Source of the DNA: Norana najaformis | Lineage: Eukaryota; Annelida; Clitellata; Crassiclitellata; Hormogastridae | Direction of reading: 5' to 3' | Assembly: GCA_964023275.1 (NCBI GenBank) | Contig: OZ029914.1 | Coordinates: 17,072,049 to 17,136,048, forward strand | Length of the DNA: 64,000 bases | In this document: positions 34,374 to 45,888 of the stretch, piece by piece | How positions within the stretch are numbered: the stretch's first letter is position 1 | Layout: each line of letters begins with the position of its first letter | Translations under genes and position numbers: made by a program | The notes under the pieces: model-generated | What the model saw: only the letters and a program-made list of their open reading frames with translations | Database searches by the model: none | Told to the model about the DNA's origin: nothing

Positions 34374-37300
34374 ATGGCAAGCGTTAAAGAAACAGTTCAA
34401 GTACTACTCATGATGATACAAGTTCAGTATGGTCAGTGTTTTAGAATCATAGCCTTTCTTTGCTCCATCATCGCCAACTGACTAATTAAATTCTTTGTCT
34501 GTTAAAGATATTCAATAAATAGAGTAATATTGTACTTCTTCTTTCAATGCACAGCTTCGATAATCTACCTCATACGTACTTCTTTTTGGAATCTCTTTCG
34601 CAGTACAAACCATTACGATTTAATATGCACTTACAAGATAAGGCTTCCATCATAACAACACTTGCTGTGTATGTGGTTACTTTTAATTATTTTGTTTAAA
34701 TTAAATTGTTACAATACTGTAATCATTTTCGATCTTAGCAAAATCCGAAATTCGTGTGCCGCCTCTTGACACCGAAGTCGTGGTTGGTCAGCAGACGTTC
34801 CTAAACTGTTCAACGTCAATCCACAACAAAGGAATTCTGTGGTATTATTATCCTGTTGGAGCTCATGAGTCGAATTACATCTACCTTATGGGACAGCTTC
34901 AAACACCATACAAAAATAGATTTCAACTGCAAATGAATAGTGAAACAGGAGAATTCAATTTGGTGATTCGACCGGTGGAAACGGGTGACGCAGGAAGATA
35001 TATATGTCAAGAAGAAGGAGAACAGGGGCAATACAAGATCGCGGAACTAATAGTTTTAGGTTAGCTGCATCTGTTCTTGCAATAGACTGATATTTAGAAA
35101 CAGGCGACATCTGTGGCGTAACAAGGGCCGATTTACTCGTCCATCTTATAAGTTAAGAAAAAGTGAACAAACATTGTTTTCAAAAATTCTTTCCAGAAAC
35201 TATTTTCTAATCTCTAGTACATTACTCTGGGTATTATCTTTTGAAACAACAAGCACTCTTTTTAATTTTAATTTTTAATACTAATTCATAATTTATAAAA
35301 GCAAAATTTATTTGTATTTATAATAATGAATAGTTTTATTTTGAAAGACGGTGCCAATCGGTGGTGAAAGATTGACCAAGGCACAAAAAGAATTGAAAGT
35401 AAATACTTTACAAATTCCATGAAGTTTCAAAACTCTTTATATGGATGTATAAATTTCTAGTTGACAATTGTTTATTTTGCTGTGTTTAGATGCCAATCCA
35501 ATCTGTATATCAAACATGAAAGAAGACGGAGTCATTGGAAACAACAGCTGCGGTGTTAGGCCAGAAGAACTTCAGTTGTCGTGTATCATAAAATACCATG
35601 GAAATATTTCACCCATCGTTGAATGGAGGAAGATAGGAGAAGTTGACACGATAAGTGAAGGAATCCACCAAGAAAGCTCTGCGAGCCACTTAAAATCATT
35701 TCTCACGATACCAGGCGACCACATCCAAGACGGTTCCTCCTTCTCCTGCCAGACAATGAGATCTTCCACTGAGCAATACAACTGTACATCCAACGCTATT
35801 AAAAATATATGTAAGTTTGAGAAATTTCGATTTTTTCAAAATTAAAATAGCATCGATCAGCAATTAGATCCTGTTTCGAATAGCTAGTCCTTCCTTGCAG
35901 GACAAAAGAGTAAATGCGGCTTGCATTAAGAATTCTTATTATTCATTTTCAGATGTGTGTAATTCCTTTACGCATACACAAGCAGTCGTCGGTGAAAATA
36001 CTACATGTTTGGCGAATAGCAGTCAGCCATGTGTTTATAAATGGAAGTTGTCTGAGGGTGATAAAGAAGAAATCGCTTCAAGTGATGCCAGGATAATGTT
36101 TGCAAAGCCAGGTTCATATATTTGTGAAGCTGAGTGCAAGATAAGGAAGAGGACGTGTTCAGTTGTAGCCAGACTGGTTCAAGTGTCTTCTGTAGCTCAG
36201 ACTTCTGGTAAGTTCATGTCTTAGTACCGCTGCCAATAAGTTTCAATACCGGAATAATCAGTTTTGCGTTCTGGCTGTTCTTACTGGCTTTATAAAATGC
36301 TGAGTACAGAAGCATCTCAAACAAAATATAGTCGATCATGTGACTGCCACACTATAAAAGTTATGACAAGGATGGTTTTCGGCCAGCGAACCTTTACAGT
36401 TTTTTGTACCCAGATATTGGATCTCTCCTCAGGTTCATAATCGTTCTCCTGAGGATTTGAAACCACGGATGAAGCCTTATATTTGCCAATTCAAATTGTT
36501 CTCATATATTTTGTCCATCCTTTGATGTAATATCTATTACTTTATTGGATTTGATTGAAGCAGAAGGAAACGTCTCAGTGGAAGTTCCTTTCCAAGTTAG
36601 CTTATTCGCAGAACCATAAGCATGATTTTTTAGTAAATCTGAAAATCGCTTCCTGTTTCTGTCTGCTCTGCAGTTCTTCGATGTTATTCAAGTGTGTGCT
36701 GCAACCTCTTCTTTTTCTGACTTCTTGCACGGTCTTTCTTACACTTTTAGAGACCACGCTGATTTTGATTGCTTTTTTCAAAAACTTGTATTTTAGCGTA
36801 GCCTTACTTCTCATTTTACAATTAAGCCTTATAAAATACGAATGTTTGATTAGTTGTGTAGTTAATTTAGATGTTACTCAATGATAATTGTAAATGCCAG
36901 CATCTGAGGATGCTAGCGTCGTAGAAAATATCAGTATTTAGGTTTTGCTGTTCAGCGAATTGTTCAGCAAAAGATATTTACAAGGATAGTCTAATATTTT
37001 GAACTACTGATATGTGGATCATATCTCTGGAATGCTTTGTCTAATGGGCTAGCTTCTCTACCCACTGTATCCAATTTCGAAACACAGTTGGAGTTGCTGA
37101 CGACTTTACTCTGTTTGACTAACTATTCAAATTAACTGCACCTTTATAAGCTGAAATCGTTGAGGCCACGGCGCCTCTTGTCTAGGTCATAACACAACTG
37201 TTACAGTCTATATCGCTATTGGCAGCGAATCTAGATAACTGAACGAACTTCAAACCAACTCATTAACTCACTGACTAAGTCACTAACTTATTTAACCACT

Positions 37301-40300
37301 GTATCAATGGCATTATAGCACTACATAAGAATGCCATTGTTTACCCTCTTCCATAATCTATATGACTGAGAGTGAGTAAGGGAACACAGAATGGGGCTAT
37401 AACAGTTTACGCTGTCTTCTACATTAGCACTGAATGGGCCCAGCTCAAGACTGAGATTTGGACAATGGTCCAAGACCTTTTTTACCACCTTTATCTCAGG
37501 TGTTGTCAACTTTCTAAGCTCCCGCTTGCGTGGCAAGATTGGTGGTGAAGTTGGTATTTTCATAAATAACAGTAAACAATTTTATATAAGCGCCACTTCT
37601 TCGTAGGCCTTCAGAGCAGATATTCTGGTTTTACAGAAATAATCAACATTATAAAATATGATTGTTTGTGTGACTTTGTGTAAATGATTGTTGCCTTCTG
37701 CAGCATACTATGAATTGGTGAAGACAGTTGTAGCAACATCCATGATTACTTTTGGCGTAACAATTTTCGTGATGGTTGTTCTGCTAACTCGGCGTTTAAA
37801 CAAAAAATATGTCAAAGGTAAGACAATTACTTGTAATAATTTAAAGAATAAGAAGAACCTTGAATGTGACTTGTTCCGCGACTGGTTATCATTGCAATGT
37901 CTATCGCATGTATTGTGAAACATGCGAAAATCTACGCGGATTGCCTACTTCTTGCGCAGCACAGTTGAGGACTGACTTGAGCTTACATGTATGTAGTCAA
38001 AACTGTGACAAGTACCTGATTGTAGACTAACAGTTTTTATAGCTTATTCTGCAATCCGCGTACAGTCCGACGCACGAACTTTCCGTTGCACTGCGTCTAA
38101 ATTCAATAGGTGGCTACTACTCTGGATTTGTTGGATTAACTTTGGAATGTTCGACCTTCAGGTCAAAAGTCAAATAACTAAGTATTGTCCGAAATTTTCG
38201 AGTCAGAACTCTTGATTTTAACTCCTAGCAACACCAATCGCTTACGCACAATTACATTTTAAGAGTGAAATTGTCAATTTTTAAATATGTTCTTAAACAG
38301 CAGCTGTGATTAATGTCAGCCTCTGGTAATCTCTAGTCGTGTAAACAAAGGTTATCATCTAAGTCAAATATTCTTTAAGAATTTCAATATACTGTCTCTA
38401 ACAGCATTGGCGGTCGGGGGCTTCGGTCAGACAAACACTTGAAGAAGTTGACATGCTTCACACGATTGTCCAGTTGGTAAACGCTGAACGCTTTGCGCCC
38501 CTTTAGCTGAAGGTGCTTCAGGCTCTTGAACTTGGCATCCTGCATTTCGCAGATTTCTTCGCTCTTCTGCGCAAGGTGACCTAGTTGTCCCGCCTGTTCT
38601 GTTCTTCTGTTCTCAGCCTTCCTCGTTCCGAGATTCGGCCGCATCATGCACAATGTTCCTCCAGTGTCCTCTGTCTTCCACCAGCCTGAGCATCTCCTCC
38701 ATTGTTAGCCCAGTCCATGCCCTGATGTTGCCCAACCAGTTTATTCTCGGTCTTCCTCTTTTCCGTCCTCCCGGTATTGTGCCCTGTATTATCTCCTTCT
38801 CGATGCATGTTCCCTCCTTCCTCATGATGTGGCCAAAATAGATCAATTTCCTTTTCCTTACTGTCTTCAAAAGATTCCTCTCTACTCCAGCCGCTTCCAG
38901 TACCCATTCATTTGACCGCATTTCCATCCACGATATTTGCATGATCATTCTTAGACATTTCATCTCGAATGCTTCTATCCTCCTCTCTTCCTCCTTCCTC
39001 AAAGTCCAACTCTCACATCCGTACAGTGCCACCGGCCATACTAATGTCATCAAGAGCCTCATCTTTGTTACCAGTGATATGCCATGGCTTTTCCATATTT
39101 TTTTAAGATTTGTAGCCATTGCATATCCCTTTGCAAGTCGTACCCTTATCTCTGCTCCACAATCGTTGTCCCGCCAACCCGAGCTTAATCGGTCCAGCAT
39201 AGAAGCTTTGCAGTGGATGGTTCAGCTATCTGGAATAAGTTGTCTTGTTTATAAAACATTGAACTATGGCCAACCACAATACTGAAAATCAGTTCTCATT
39301 CCCCACACTTACTATTATTCAACTAGATCAGCTGACTGTCTTTCTCTGGTCATGCCTAAGACTAGAACAGTTCTTCTTGAACGAGATTTTCCGGTTGTTA
39401 GGCTTAGATTTTGGAACTCCCTTCTTGTGTCTGTTCGTTCTGCTCAGTCGCTTCTGTCATTTAGTTTTTAATTTGAGACTCACCTTTTAAAATTGCTTAT
39501 CCACCGTAGGCTGGCTCTCTTTGTTATTGAACTGATCTTCTGAATATTAATCAGGTTCAGGCTTGGCTGTGGTGTGCCGTCAGTTTGATGCATTGTGCAT
39601 TATACACCAGTGCCATATAACTTATCAATTAAAAACAACAATTGCACCGTCAGGTCAGCGTTTCAGCCCGCGAGCGCCCACGTGATGAAAGTACGCAAGC
39701 CGACGTCAGAGTTTGCAAGCTCGGTAAAACCTAGTTAATGGCTATTGTAGCACGTTGCGTCCAAATGAAATATTTGTTTTTTAGTGCCAAGTGAAGAACA
39801 TCGACAACAGCTTCCTCGTTTAGGTAAGTTTAACTCACTATTTCATTATTGGCACTGCCATCATCAGTATCTTTATCGCTGACGTGATCGTCATCTTCCA
39901 CATCTGTTATGCAACAGTCACGATAGACGCGTATTGTAAACGAAGGTTTGATGTAACACTGGACAACAAATTTTTACAAAAGTCATGTTACTGAAATGAA
40001 ATTAGTCAGTTCTTATCAATTTGTATGTGCTGAACACGAATATGACAGTGAAAATGCCGAATTGGCTCTAGTTTTTTTGTAATCTGAAATGAAGTAATTT
40101 TATATCGCACAATGCATGCCAATAGTGATACACTTACAGTTAATATTTGTAAAAACCAGGTCATAGACTAGTTCTTAGATTTTTTGCCTGTCTCTTGTAC
40201 AGCTGTTCGGGAGCATCTCTGCGGAGTGTCCAGCAGTAGTCAGCCAACATTGTAGTGGACCATTTTCTCTGGTACCTTTGCTCCATTGTTGCGATATCTT

Positions 40301-43300
40301 GATGAAAACGTTCGCCATGTTCGTCACTAACCATACCACAGTTGTCAGGGAAGAAATCCAGATGGGAATGAAGGAAATGCATCTTCAGAGACATATTGCA
40401 GCGAAATTTCTGGTACTGCTTGAGCATGTCTTCTACTAGTTCCTTGTAGTTTTCTGCCCTAACATTCCCCAGAAAGTCTGTAGACACTAGACGAAAAGCA
40501 TTCCATGCTTGTTTCGCATCACCCTCCAGCAAGTTGTTGAAGCGGTCATCTTTGAAGAGTTCTCTAATCTGAGGACCCACAAAAACTCCCTCTTTAATCT
40601 TTGCTTCGCTGAGTCGAGGGAATTTTTCATGCAGGTATCGGAAAGCTGGCGAAGTGCGGTCCATGGCTTTCACGAAGTTCTTCACCAAACCTAGTTTGAT
40701 GTGAAGGGGTGGTAGTAGGATTTTGTGAGCCTCGACCAGAGCTGGGTGCTGGATATTCTTCTGTCCAACTGCCATGTTTTGTCTGGGAGTCCATTCCTTC
40801 CGCACGTAGTGCAACTCTCTTGCTCGGCTATCCCACTCACACAAGAAACACATATATTTTGTATATCCTTGCTGCAGTCCCATTAAAATGGCAACTACCT
40901 TCAAATCACCACACAGGTGCCATTTGTACCTGTTATAGTCAATGGAATGCAGTAGCTGTTTTAGGTTATCGTATGTCTCTTTCATGTGGACAGCATGCGC
41001 TAATGGAATAGATGGAAGACGGTTTCCATTGTGCAAAAGCACAGCCTTAAGACTCAGTGTTGAAGAGTCTACAAAGAGTCTCCATTCTTGTGGGTCATGA
41101 GTGATCTGTAAGGCATTCATGAGGTCGTCAATATTGGAACAGAATACCAGATTACCTTCCTTCATAAAGAAAGGTTCCAACTGCTGATGGCGCTTTCTAT
41201 ATGAAGTAATTGTGACATCTTCTTCTAGAAGATTCCATTGTTGGAGTCTTGATCCTAGCAATTCTGCCTTGTTTTTGGATAAGTCCAAATCACGAACAAG
41301 GTCATTTAGTTCTTCCTGTGTTATTCTGTGTGGGGTTGATGATGCACCACAGTGAAAATCGGGATCACTGCACGCTGACGGACGAGGAGAAGAACATGTC
41401 GGCTCACCCTTGTCCTCATCAGATGAATCAAGGAAAATATATTCTGCTGGAGGTTCTGGAATAGGAAGTCCATCACCATGTGGAACTGGTCTCAATGCTG
41501 ACGGAATGTTTGGGTAGACTATTGTCGACTTCTTTTGCTTCGTTATTCCACCGGAAAGAGGAGGAACCAAGCAGAAGTAACAGTCATCTACGTGGTTGCT
41601 TTGCTCTCTCCACACCATGGGAACTGCAAACGGCATTGATGGTCTTTTGCCATTCAACCACTGTGAAAGCTGTGTTGTACATGTAGCACAGCATATATGC
41701 GGGGCCCATGGCTTGTCTTGGTCACCAACCTTGCATTCGAAGTAAGCATGATATGCCTTCTTGACTTGATAAGTGATACTTTTCTTCTGGTTGGCAAATG
41801 TCACTTCCCCACAAATGTAACAAAAGTTGTCCACAGTATTTACGCACTTCCGAGGCATTACTGTTCTGTATTGTATCTAAATGGATAAAGTAATAATAGT
41901 TTTATAAAACAGTAACTTAAACTGTCTCGCACAAAGTCTGTAATATTGTAAATGCTCAACCGTTCCGACTCGCTTTATATAGTACACTGCTGACGTCATC
42001 TTACGTCAGCAGCCGACTGGCTGTAGTTTTACATTGCATCAGAAAATGACGTAATCAACTGTGCATGATGTGTCCATGATGGGATTATGCAATGAGGTGG
42101 AATATTACATCATTCTAGACTTATTTAGGATATTGTCGCAGTCCTACTGCATAAATTTACATGGTGAAACATAAAAAATGAACTATATGAAATATTTTCA
42201 AAACGAGAGCCAATAAAAAATTTTTATGGTTATATTCGTGTTCAGCACACCAAGATGCTACACATTAGGGCCTTTTCCAGTCAGTAACGATTTCTATGTT
42301 GTATATTATAATATAACGAACAGTTTTGAGGCGCTTAAAAGAAACACCTATCAAATGCATCTAGCAATCACTTTACTGTTGCGCCAAAAGAAATTGTTAG
42401 GTTGGCTTTTAGAAAATGTGAATAAATTGGTTTCTTCAGACTTCAAAATTATTTCGAATGACAGATAATAGTAAATTAATCATTAGTAACAATATTCTAA
42501 TTATAATTCTAGTTAAGGTGAAAAACGCTAATGCAGATATTTGCGGCAAAGATGTGCAAAGTTAAGTCCATGATAAACTGTTGAACAGAGTTTCATTTGG
42601 TGTTTTTTCGTTCGCAGAAATCTATGGATTCGCTGTTTTACGCGATGAGTTCTTCATTTCTCGACTTCACAAATCAGACATAGAAGTTTATGACACCATA
42701 AAATTCGCGTATAAAAAAGAAATGAGGTTTCAGAATTTAATAAACCCAACAATTATCGTTAGCTGTGGAAACAATCTTTGCTTATTTGATTTTAAAGATT
42801 TTGGTCAAGATTGTGAAATCTTCAGAGTAACTACTTCTGGTTTATTACTGAATAAATGGTCAACGGGAAACAATTGGGGCACTCTGTCCTCCACAAGTGA
42901 TTCCCGTGTCATTTTAATAGTTTACCCGACTAGCGAGTTGATTGAATATTCCTCAGATGGGGAGTTATTGCGCCAAATTGTACTAACAGGTGCAGGTATA
43001 CTAAATCCATGGCATTCCATAAAACTAGCCAGTGGTGAGTATGTACTCTGTCACGGTAGATATGGCCTTCCATATCACAAAGTATGTATTGTGAGACTCA
43101 ACGATGAAGATGATGAAGGTATAATCAATATTAATAGCAAAAATGTAGTAAAATCCTTTGGTGGAGAAAGAGGCTCGTCGTCTGTGGAAATGGATGTTCC
43201 AATCCATTTAGCAGTTAGCGCTAATGGTTCCATTTATGTAGCGGACCACCATAACGGCCGCATTTTGGTGTTAAATTCTGATCTGACTCTAGTAAAGGAA

Positions 43301-43456
43301 CTAGTCTCAGCTGAGCAGCATGGCCTTCGTCGTCCGCGCAGACTATGTCTCGATGAGGTCAAAGGCAGTCTGCTTGTAGGCGACTACTTTCGAGTCTTAG
43401 TCTGTCAGTTAAACAAGGATCACAGGCAGTGGTTTGATATTAACCCAGAAAAGTAG
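34374..43456 (+). CDS. Receptor 3: three-Ig transmembrane receptor with intracellular NHL propeller
   Basis: Tandem paralogue of receptor 2, also seven exons, 648 residues: 34374–34431 (signal peptide), 34739–35059 (Ig1), 35490–35810 (Ig2), 35953–36207 (Ig3), 37704–37817 (TM), 39785–39823 (linker) and 42618–43456 (NHL, stop TAG). All junctions are phase 1 and exon lengths equal those of receptor 2 except the TM and NHL exons. Ig exons are close to receptor 2 (about 87–89% of residues by eye), while TM and NHL differ much more. The TM acceptor is a canonical CTTCTGCAG. The linker reads EHRQQL, so the dileucine of receptor 2 is not conserved. Introns hold an RTE-like LINE fragment, another LINE fragment and a complete TIR transposon. 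AATAAA occurs near 43515. Confidence 0.85.
38613..39200 (-). mobile_element. RTE-like LINE ORF2 C-terminal fragment in receptor 3 intron 5
   Basis: A 195-residue frame with LVWPVALYGCESWTLRK, a RIEAFEMKCLRM block, LIYFGHIMRK and GGRKRGRPR, the signature of the region after the reverse-transcriptase domain in RTE/craniofacial-development-protein-2-like elements. The 5' end is truncated, so no endonuclease or catalytic RT motif is present. Confidence 0.85.
39260..39545 (+). mobile_element. LINE 3' fragment in receptor 3 intron 5
   Basis: A broken frame with LRFWNSLL and LSFSFNLRLTF-like blocks fits the C-terminal end of a CR1/L2-type reverse transcriptase. It abuts the RTE-like fragment in the opposite orientation. 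Confidence 0.5.
40026..42249 (-). mobile_element. Complete TIR DNA transposon in receptor 3 intron 6
   Basis: 2,224 bp bounded by imperfect inverted repeats. The left end TGTGCTGAACACGAATATG (40026) matches the complement of the right end (…CGTGTTCAGCACA to 42249) with one mismatch in 21, and an inner TTGGCTCT lies exactly 36 bases in from both ends. It carries one intact 565-codon ORF antisense to the host gene. No clear target-site duplication was found. The homologous intron of receptor 2 lacks it, so it inserted after the duplication. Confidence 0.85.
40161..41858 (-). CDS. Transposon-encoded protein, 565 aa, probable transposase
   Basis: An uninterrupted frame inside the TIR element. 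The N-terminus has a Cys/His zinc-binding pattern: CVNTVDNFCYIC, then HAYFECKVGDQD, then WAPHICCATC, with a further DDCYFC near residue 93. A central acidic linker follows (DSSDEDKGEP), then a region with FVDSSTLSLKAVLLHNGNR and LCGDLKVVAILMGLQ, where acidic residues D and E on strands could form an RNase-H-like core, and an HGERFHQD block near the C-terminus. I recall very similar multi-copy proteins annotated as uncharacterised in cnidarian and arthropod genomes, but I cannot assign a superfamily name. An intact frame suggests recent activity or domestication; the TIRs favour activity. Confidence 0.8.
   Translation of the reverse strand: MPRKCVNTVDNFCYICGEVTFANQKKSITYQVKKAYHAYFECKVGDQDKPWAPHICCATCTTQLSQWLNGKRPSMPFAVPMVWREQSNHVDDCYFCLVPPLSGGITKQKKSTIVYPNIPSALRPVPHGDGLPIPEPPAEYIFLDSSDEDKGEPTCSSPRPSACSDPDFHCGASSTPHRITQEELNDLVRDLDLSKNKAELLGSRLQQWNLLEEDVTITSYRKRHQQLEPFFMKEGNLVFCSNIDDLMNALQITHDPQEWRLFVDSSTLSLKAVLLHNGNRLPSIPLAHAVHMKETYDNLKQLLHSIDYNRYKWHLCGDLKVVAILMGLQQGYTKYMCFLCEWDSRARELHYVRKEWTPRQNMAVGQKNIQHPALVEAHKILLPPLHIKLGLVKNFVKAMDRTSPAFRYLHEKFPRLSEAKIKEGVFVGPQIRELFKDDRFNNLLEGDAKQAWNAFRLVSTDFLGNVRAENYKELVEDMLKQYQKFRCNMSLKMHFLHSHLDFFPDNCGMVSDEHGERFHQDIATMEQRYQRKWSTTMLADYCWTLRRDAPEQLYKRQAKNLRTSL
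42618..43456 (+). CDS. NHL-type beta-propeller exon of receptor 3
   Basis: Encodes residues 370–648. Blades match receptor 2, with IYVADHHNGRILVLNSD and PRRLCLDEVKGSLLVGD, and the whole exon is uninterrupted. By eye about 70–75% of residues agree with receptor 2, and the hydrophobic and glycine framework is kept, which argues for selection on a functional fold. The acceptor is TTCGTTCGCAG. Confidence 0.85.
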
Positions 43457-45888
43457 CTTCACTTTCACATTGTTCACATGAATTGAGATTAAGAACCTAG
43501 GAAATGCGTATAAATAAATATTTAACTAATGGCCAAGAAAACACGAATTATAAACATAAATTTTTGGCTTATTTTATTACATTTTAATCTTGACAAATTA
43601 TGGAAAGTCAATGTAGGTCTACTGTATATTAGATTAATATAATGCTAATCATTGGCCAGCGTATATAAATATGGGGTTATTAGGCAAGTTTTTTTGTATA
43701 AATTATAACAATTTGGCATGCATCAGACTCAATTGGCATTTGCATTGATCCTTGAACCTGTACAATTCAAATGATTGTACTGAGATTTAGAATACTCTAC
43801 ATATATATTTAAATCTGTATCATTTGTAGTATAGAAGCCGTTAAAAATCGAAAGGAAGTTGTGCATAAAATGCTATCTGTCTTTAATTGCTAGTAACTAT
43901 TGTTATCGTATAAGAACACTAATGTCTGGCAAATTTGTATTGGTGTATTTTTGGAATGGAAACCTCGTTAAACTACTCTCTTCTGAAATGTTTAATGTCA
44001 TGCTCCCCTTGCCATCTGCAATCCATCGTATTGTATTGTCTTTCTTATAGAGCTGTGATTTTAATCTTTTCACGCCTAAGCTTCATATATAAATTTGGGT
44101 AAATTAAACGCACCATAAAAGCTAGATTTCATGCATCTAGAGTTACGCTGTGCAAGTAACCTATCAAGCCTGAGATCTTAATCTGGTGACTGCTTGATTT
44201 AACATTTGTTTCGAAGTTTCTTACATTTGTCAAAAATCATGCTTTACAATCACTGATCTTTTATATGTTCGAATTACAAATGAATCCTAAGTTTTATATT
44301 GTTGTTTATTGCTTTAATAGCATCTTATAATCTAAATAAATATTTCGGCCATTGCGCGGATGTAGCCAGTAGTTTTGAAAATGATTTTGATATGGAAAAT
44401 GATTATGCAGTTTCGCATGTTTACGAGTTTTTGTTATTATTTTACCGTTATTCGTATTTCTTGTATTAGTTTTGTTTGAAAATCAGTTTTATAATTTTTA
44501 ATTTCGAGCTTTTAATCATGTACTAATATTGTTCGCTGCTGGTAAAAAGTACAGTGTTCAAAAAGTAATGATGGGATTAGTTATGATTAAACCATTCAAA
44601 ACAAGAAAAAATATTCACGATATGCTTGCCGAATACTATTTAGTGCTACCTGAATTTCAAAGTAACAAAGTCGGCCTGTGATCATTTATTTAAAGGATGC
44701 CGTTTATCTTTATTGACTACAGTCAGTACCCACACAGTTGATGTGCAAGTTTATCTGCGCGTTTTTAAGCAAGAAAGACTATAATTATATTTCTGGTTAG
44801 GCCTATATTGACCCATAAACTATGTCCTTGACTGTACCTTGGTCTATCCTATGTCACAGGCTGTCATCATAGTACAGTCCAGTCGAACCAGTCGACCACA
44901 GACTAAGTTAAGGTCATTGTTGCACGTTGCATCATAAAAACGTTTGATTATTTCTTAAGAGTGCATTGAATAAACAGGACAACTACTTCATCGTTTCGGT
45001 AAGTAACACCCACCATTTTCATCAATGCTAGTGCCATCGTTGTTGACCTAAATATCATCATACGTGCACTGTAATGTAATGGACAGCTTTTAGGCCACAA
45101 AGAAACAGATAACTAGTGCACCATGCAATCACCAAACTGCTGGGGCAATATGAATTTTTAAAGGTGGATTTCTAATGAAAGGTGGAATCTAATGAATTGA
45201 TATTTCAGACTTTAAAACTATCGAATGACATCTAATAGTGAATTAATCAGTAGTGCAAAATGCTAATGGCGAGTCCATGCAAAAATATTTAACAACTTAT
45301 TTAAAAATGACAAATTAGAAAGATTAATGTATTTATTGATAGCTTGCTTTTACATAACATTCGAAATGAATCATTCTCTTCAAAATTTCGTTTTTGACCA
45401 ATTAATGGTCATTTAGAAAAAAATGGCAATACCAAAACTCAAAACTCAAAAAGTACAGCAATTAAGTACAATAGTAGTGTTATATAAACTGCATGCATAG
45501 ATATACGAATAACAGACACATATGACTTCTGCCTCTGCATTTGCTTTTGTAGCTTTTACACAGAACTAGTTAACTTAAACATCATAATCAACTTTGATCT
45601 TATCTAATTATTTACAAAATCAGGTTCATAAAGTTGCAACACGAATATTATTTTTACAAACATTATGTTCATTAGTTTATAAACATGAGATAGTTTCTAC
45701 AAATATTGAAATTAACATTAAAAATTAACACAACAGATTGTATGCTGAAAGAATAGGCACCAAATTAATACCCGCAACTATGCGACTTAACAAATCCACA
45801 ATGATGCGATACAATAGGTTTCAGCGATTTCTTGAGTAAATTTTGAACTTTTCGTTTATTGTTCTGTAGCTTCAGGTGGGGAGAAGCC
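43457..45888. other. 3' flank of receptor 3 and spacer to dynactin gene
   Basis: 43.46–44.57 kb is the receptor 3 3' UTR and flank, matching 30.6–31.94 kb. 44.87–45.27 kb is a fragment of a further unit (intron, linker exon, intron). 45.3–45.88 kb is AT-rich with no supported feature. Confidence 0.6.
44960..44998 (+). pseudogene. Vestigial linker exon of a further receptor unit
   Basis: A 39-base exon with the same length as the linker exons of receptors 2 and 3, flanked by TTTCTTAAG and GTAAGT. In the expected phase it reads an in-frame TAA after about four codons. Flanking intron sequence matches 39.72–39.90 kb and 42.40–42.49 kb. No NHL exon follows. Confidence 0.75.

Noticed and set aside
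36555..36884. 109-codon hydrophobic frame between Ig3 and TM of receptor 3
   Set aside because: Lies in an intron, has no homologue at the same place in receptor 2, and has no fitting splice sites.
38644..38907. 87-codon minus-strand frame
   Set aside because: Overlapping alternate frame of the RTE-like LINE fragment, which the 195-codon frame explains better.
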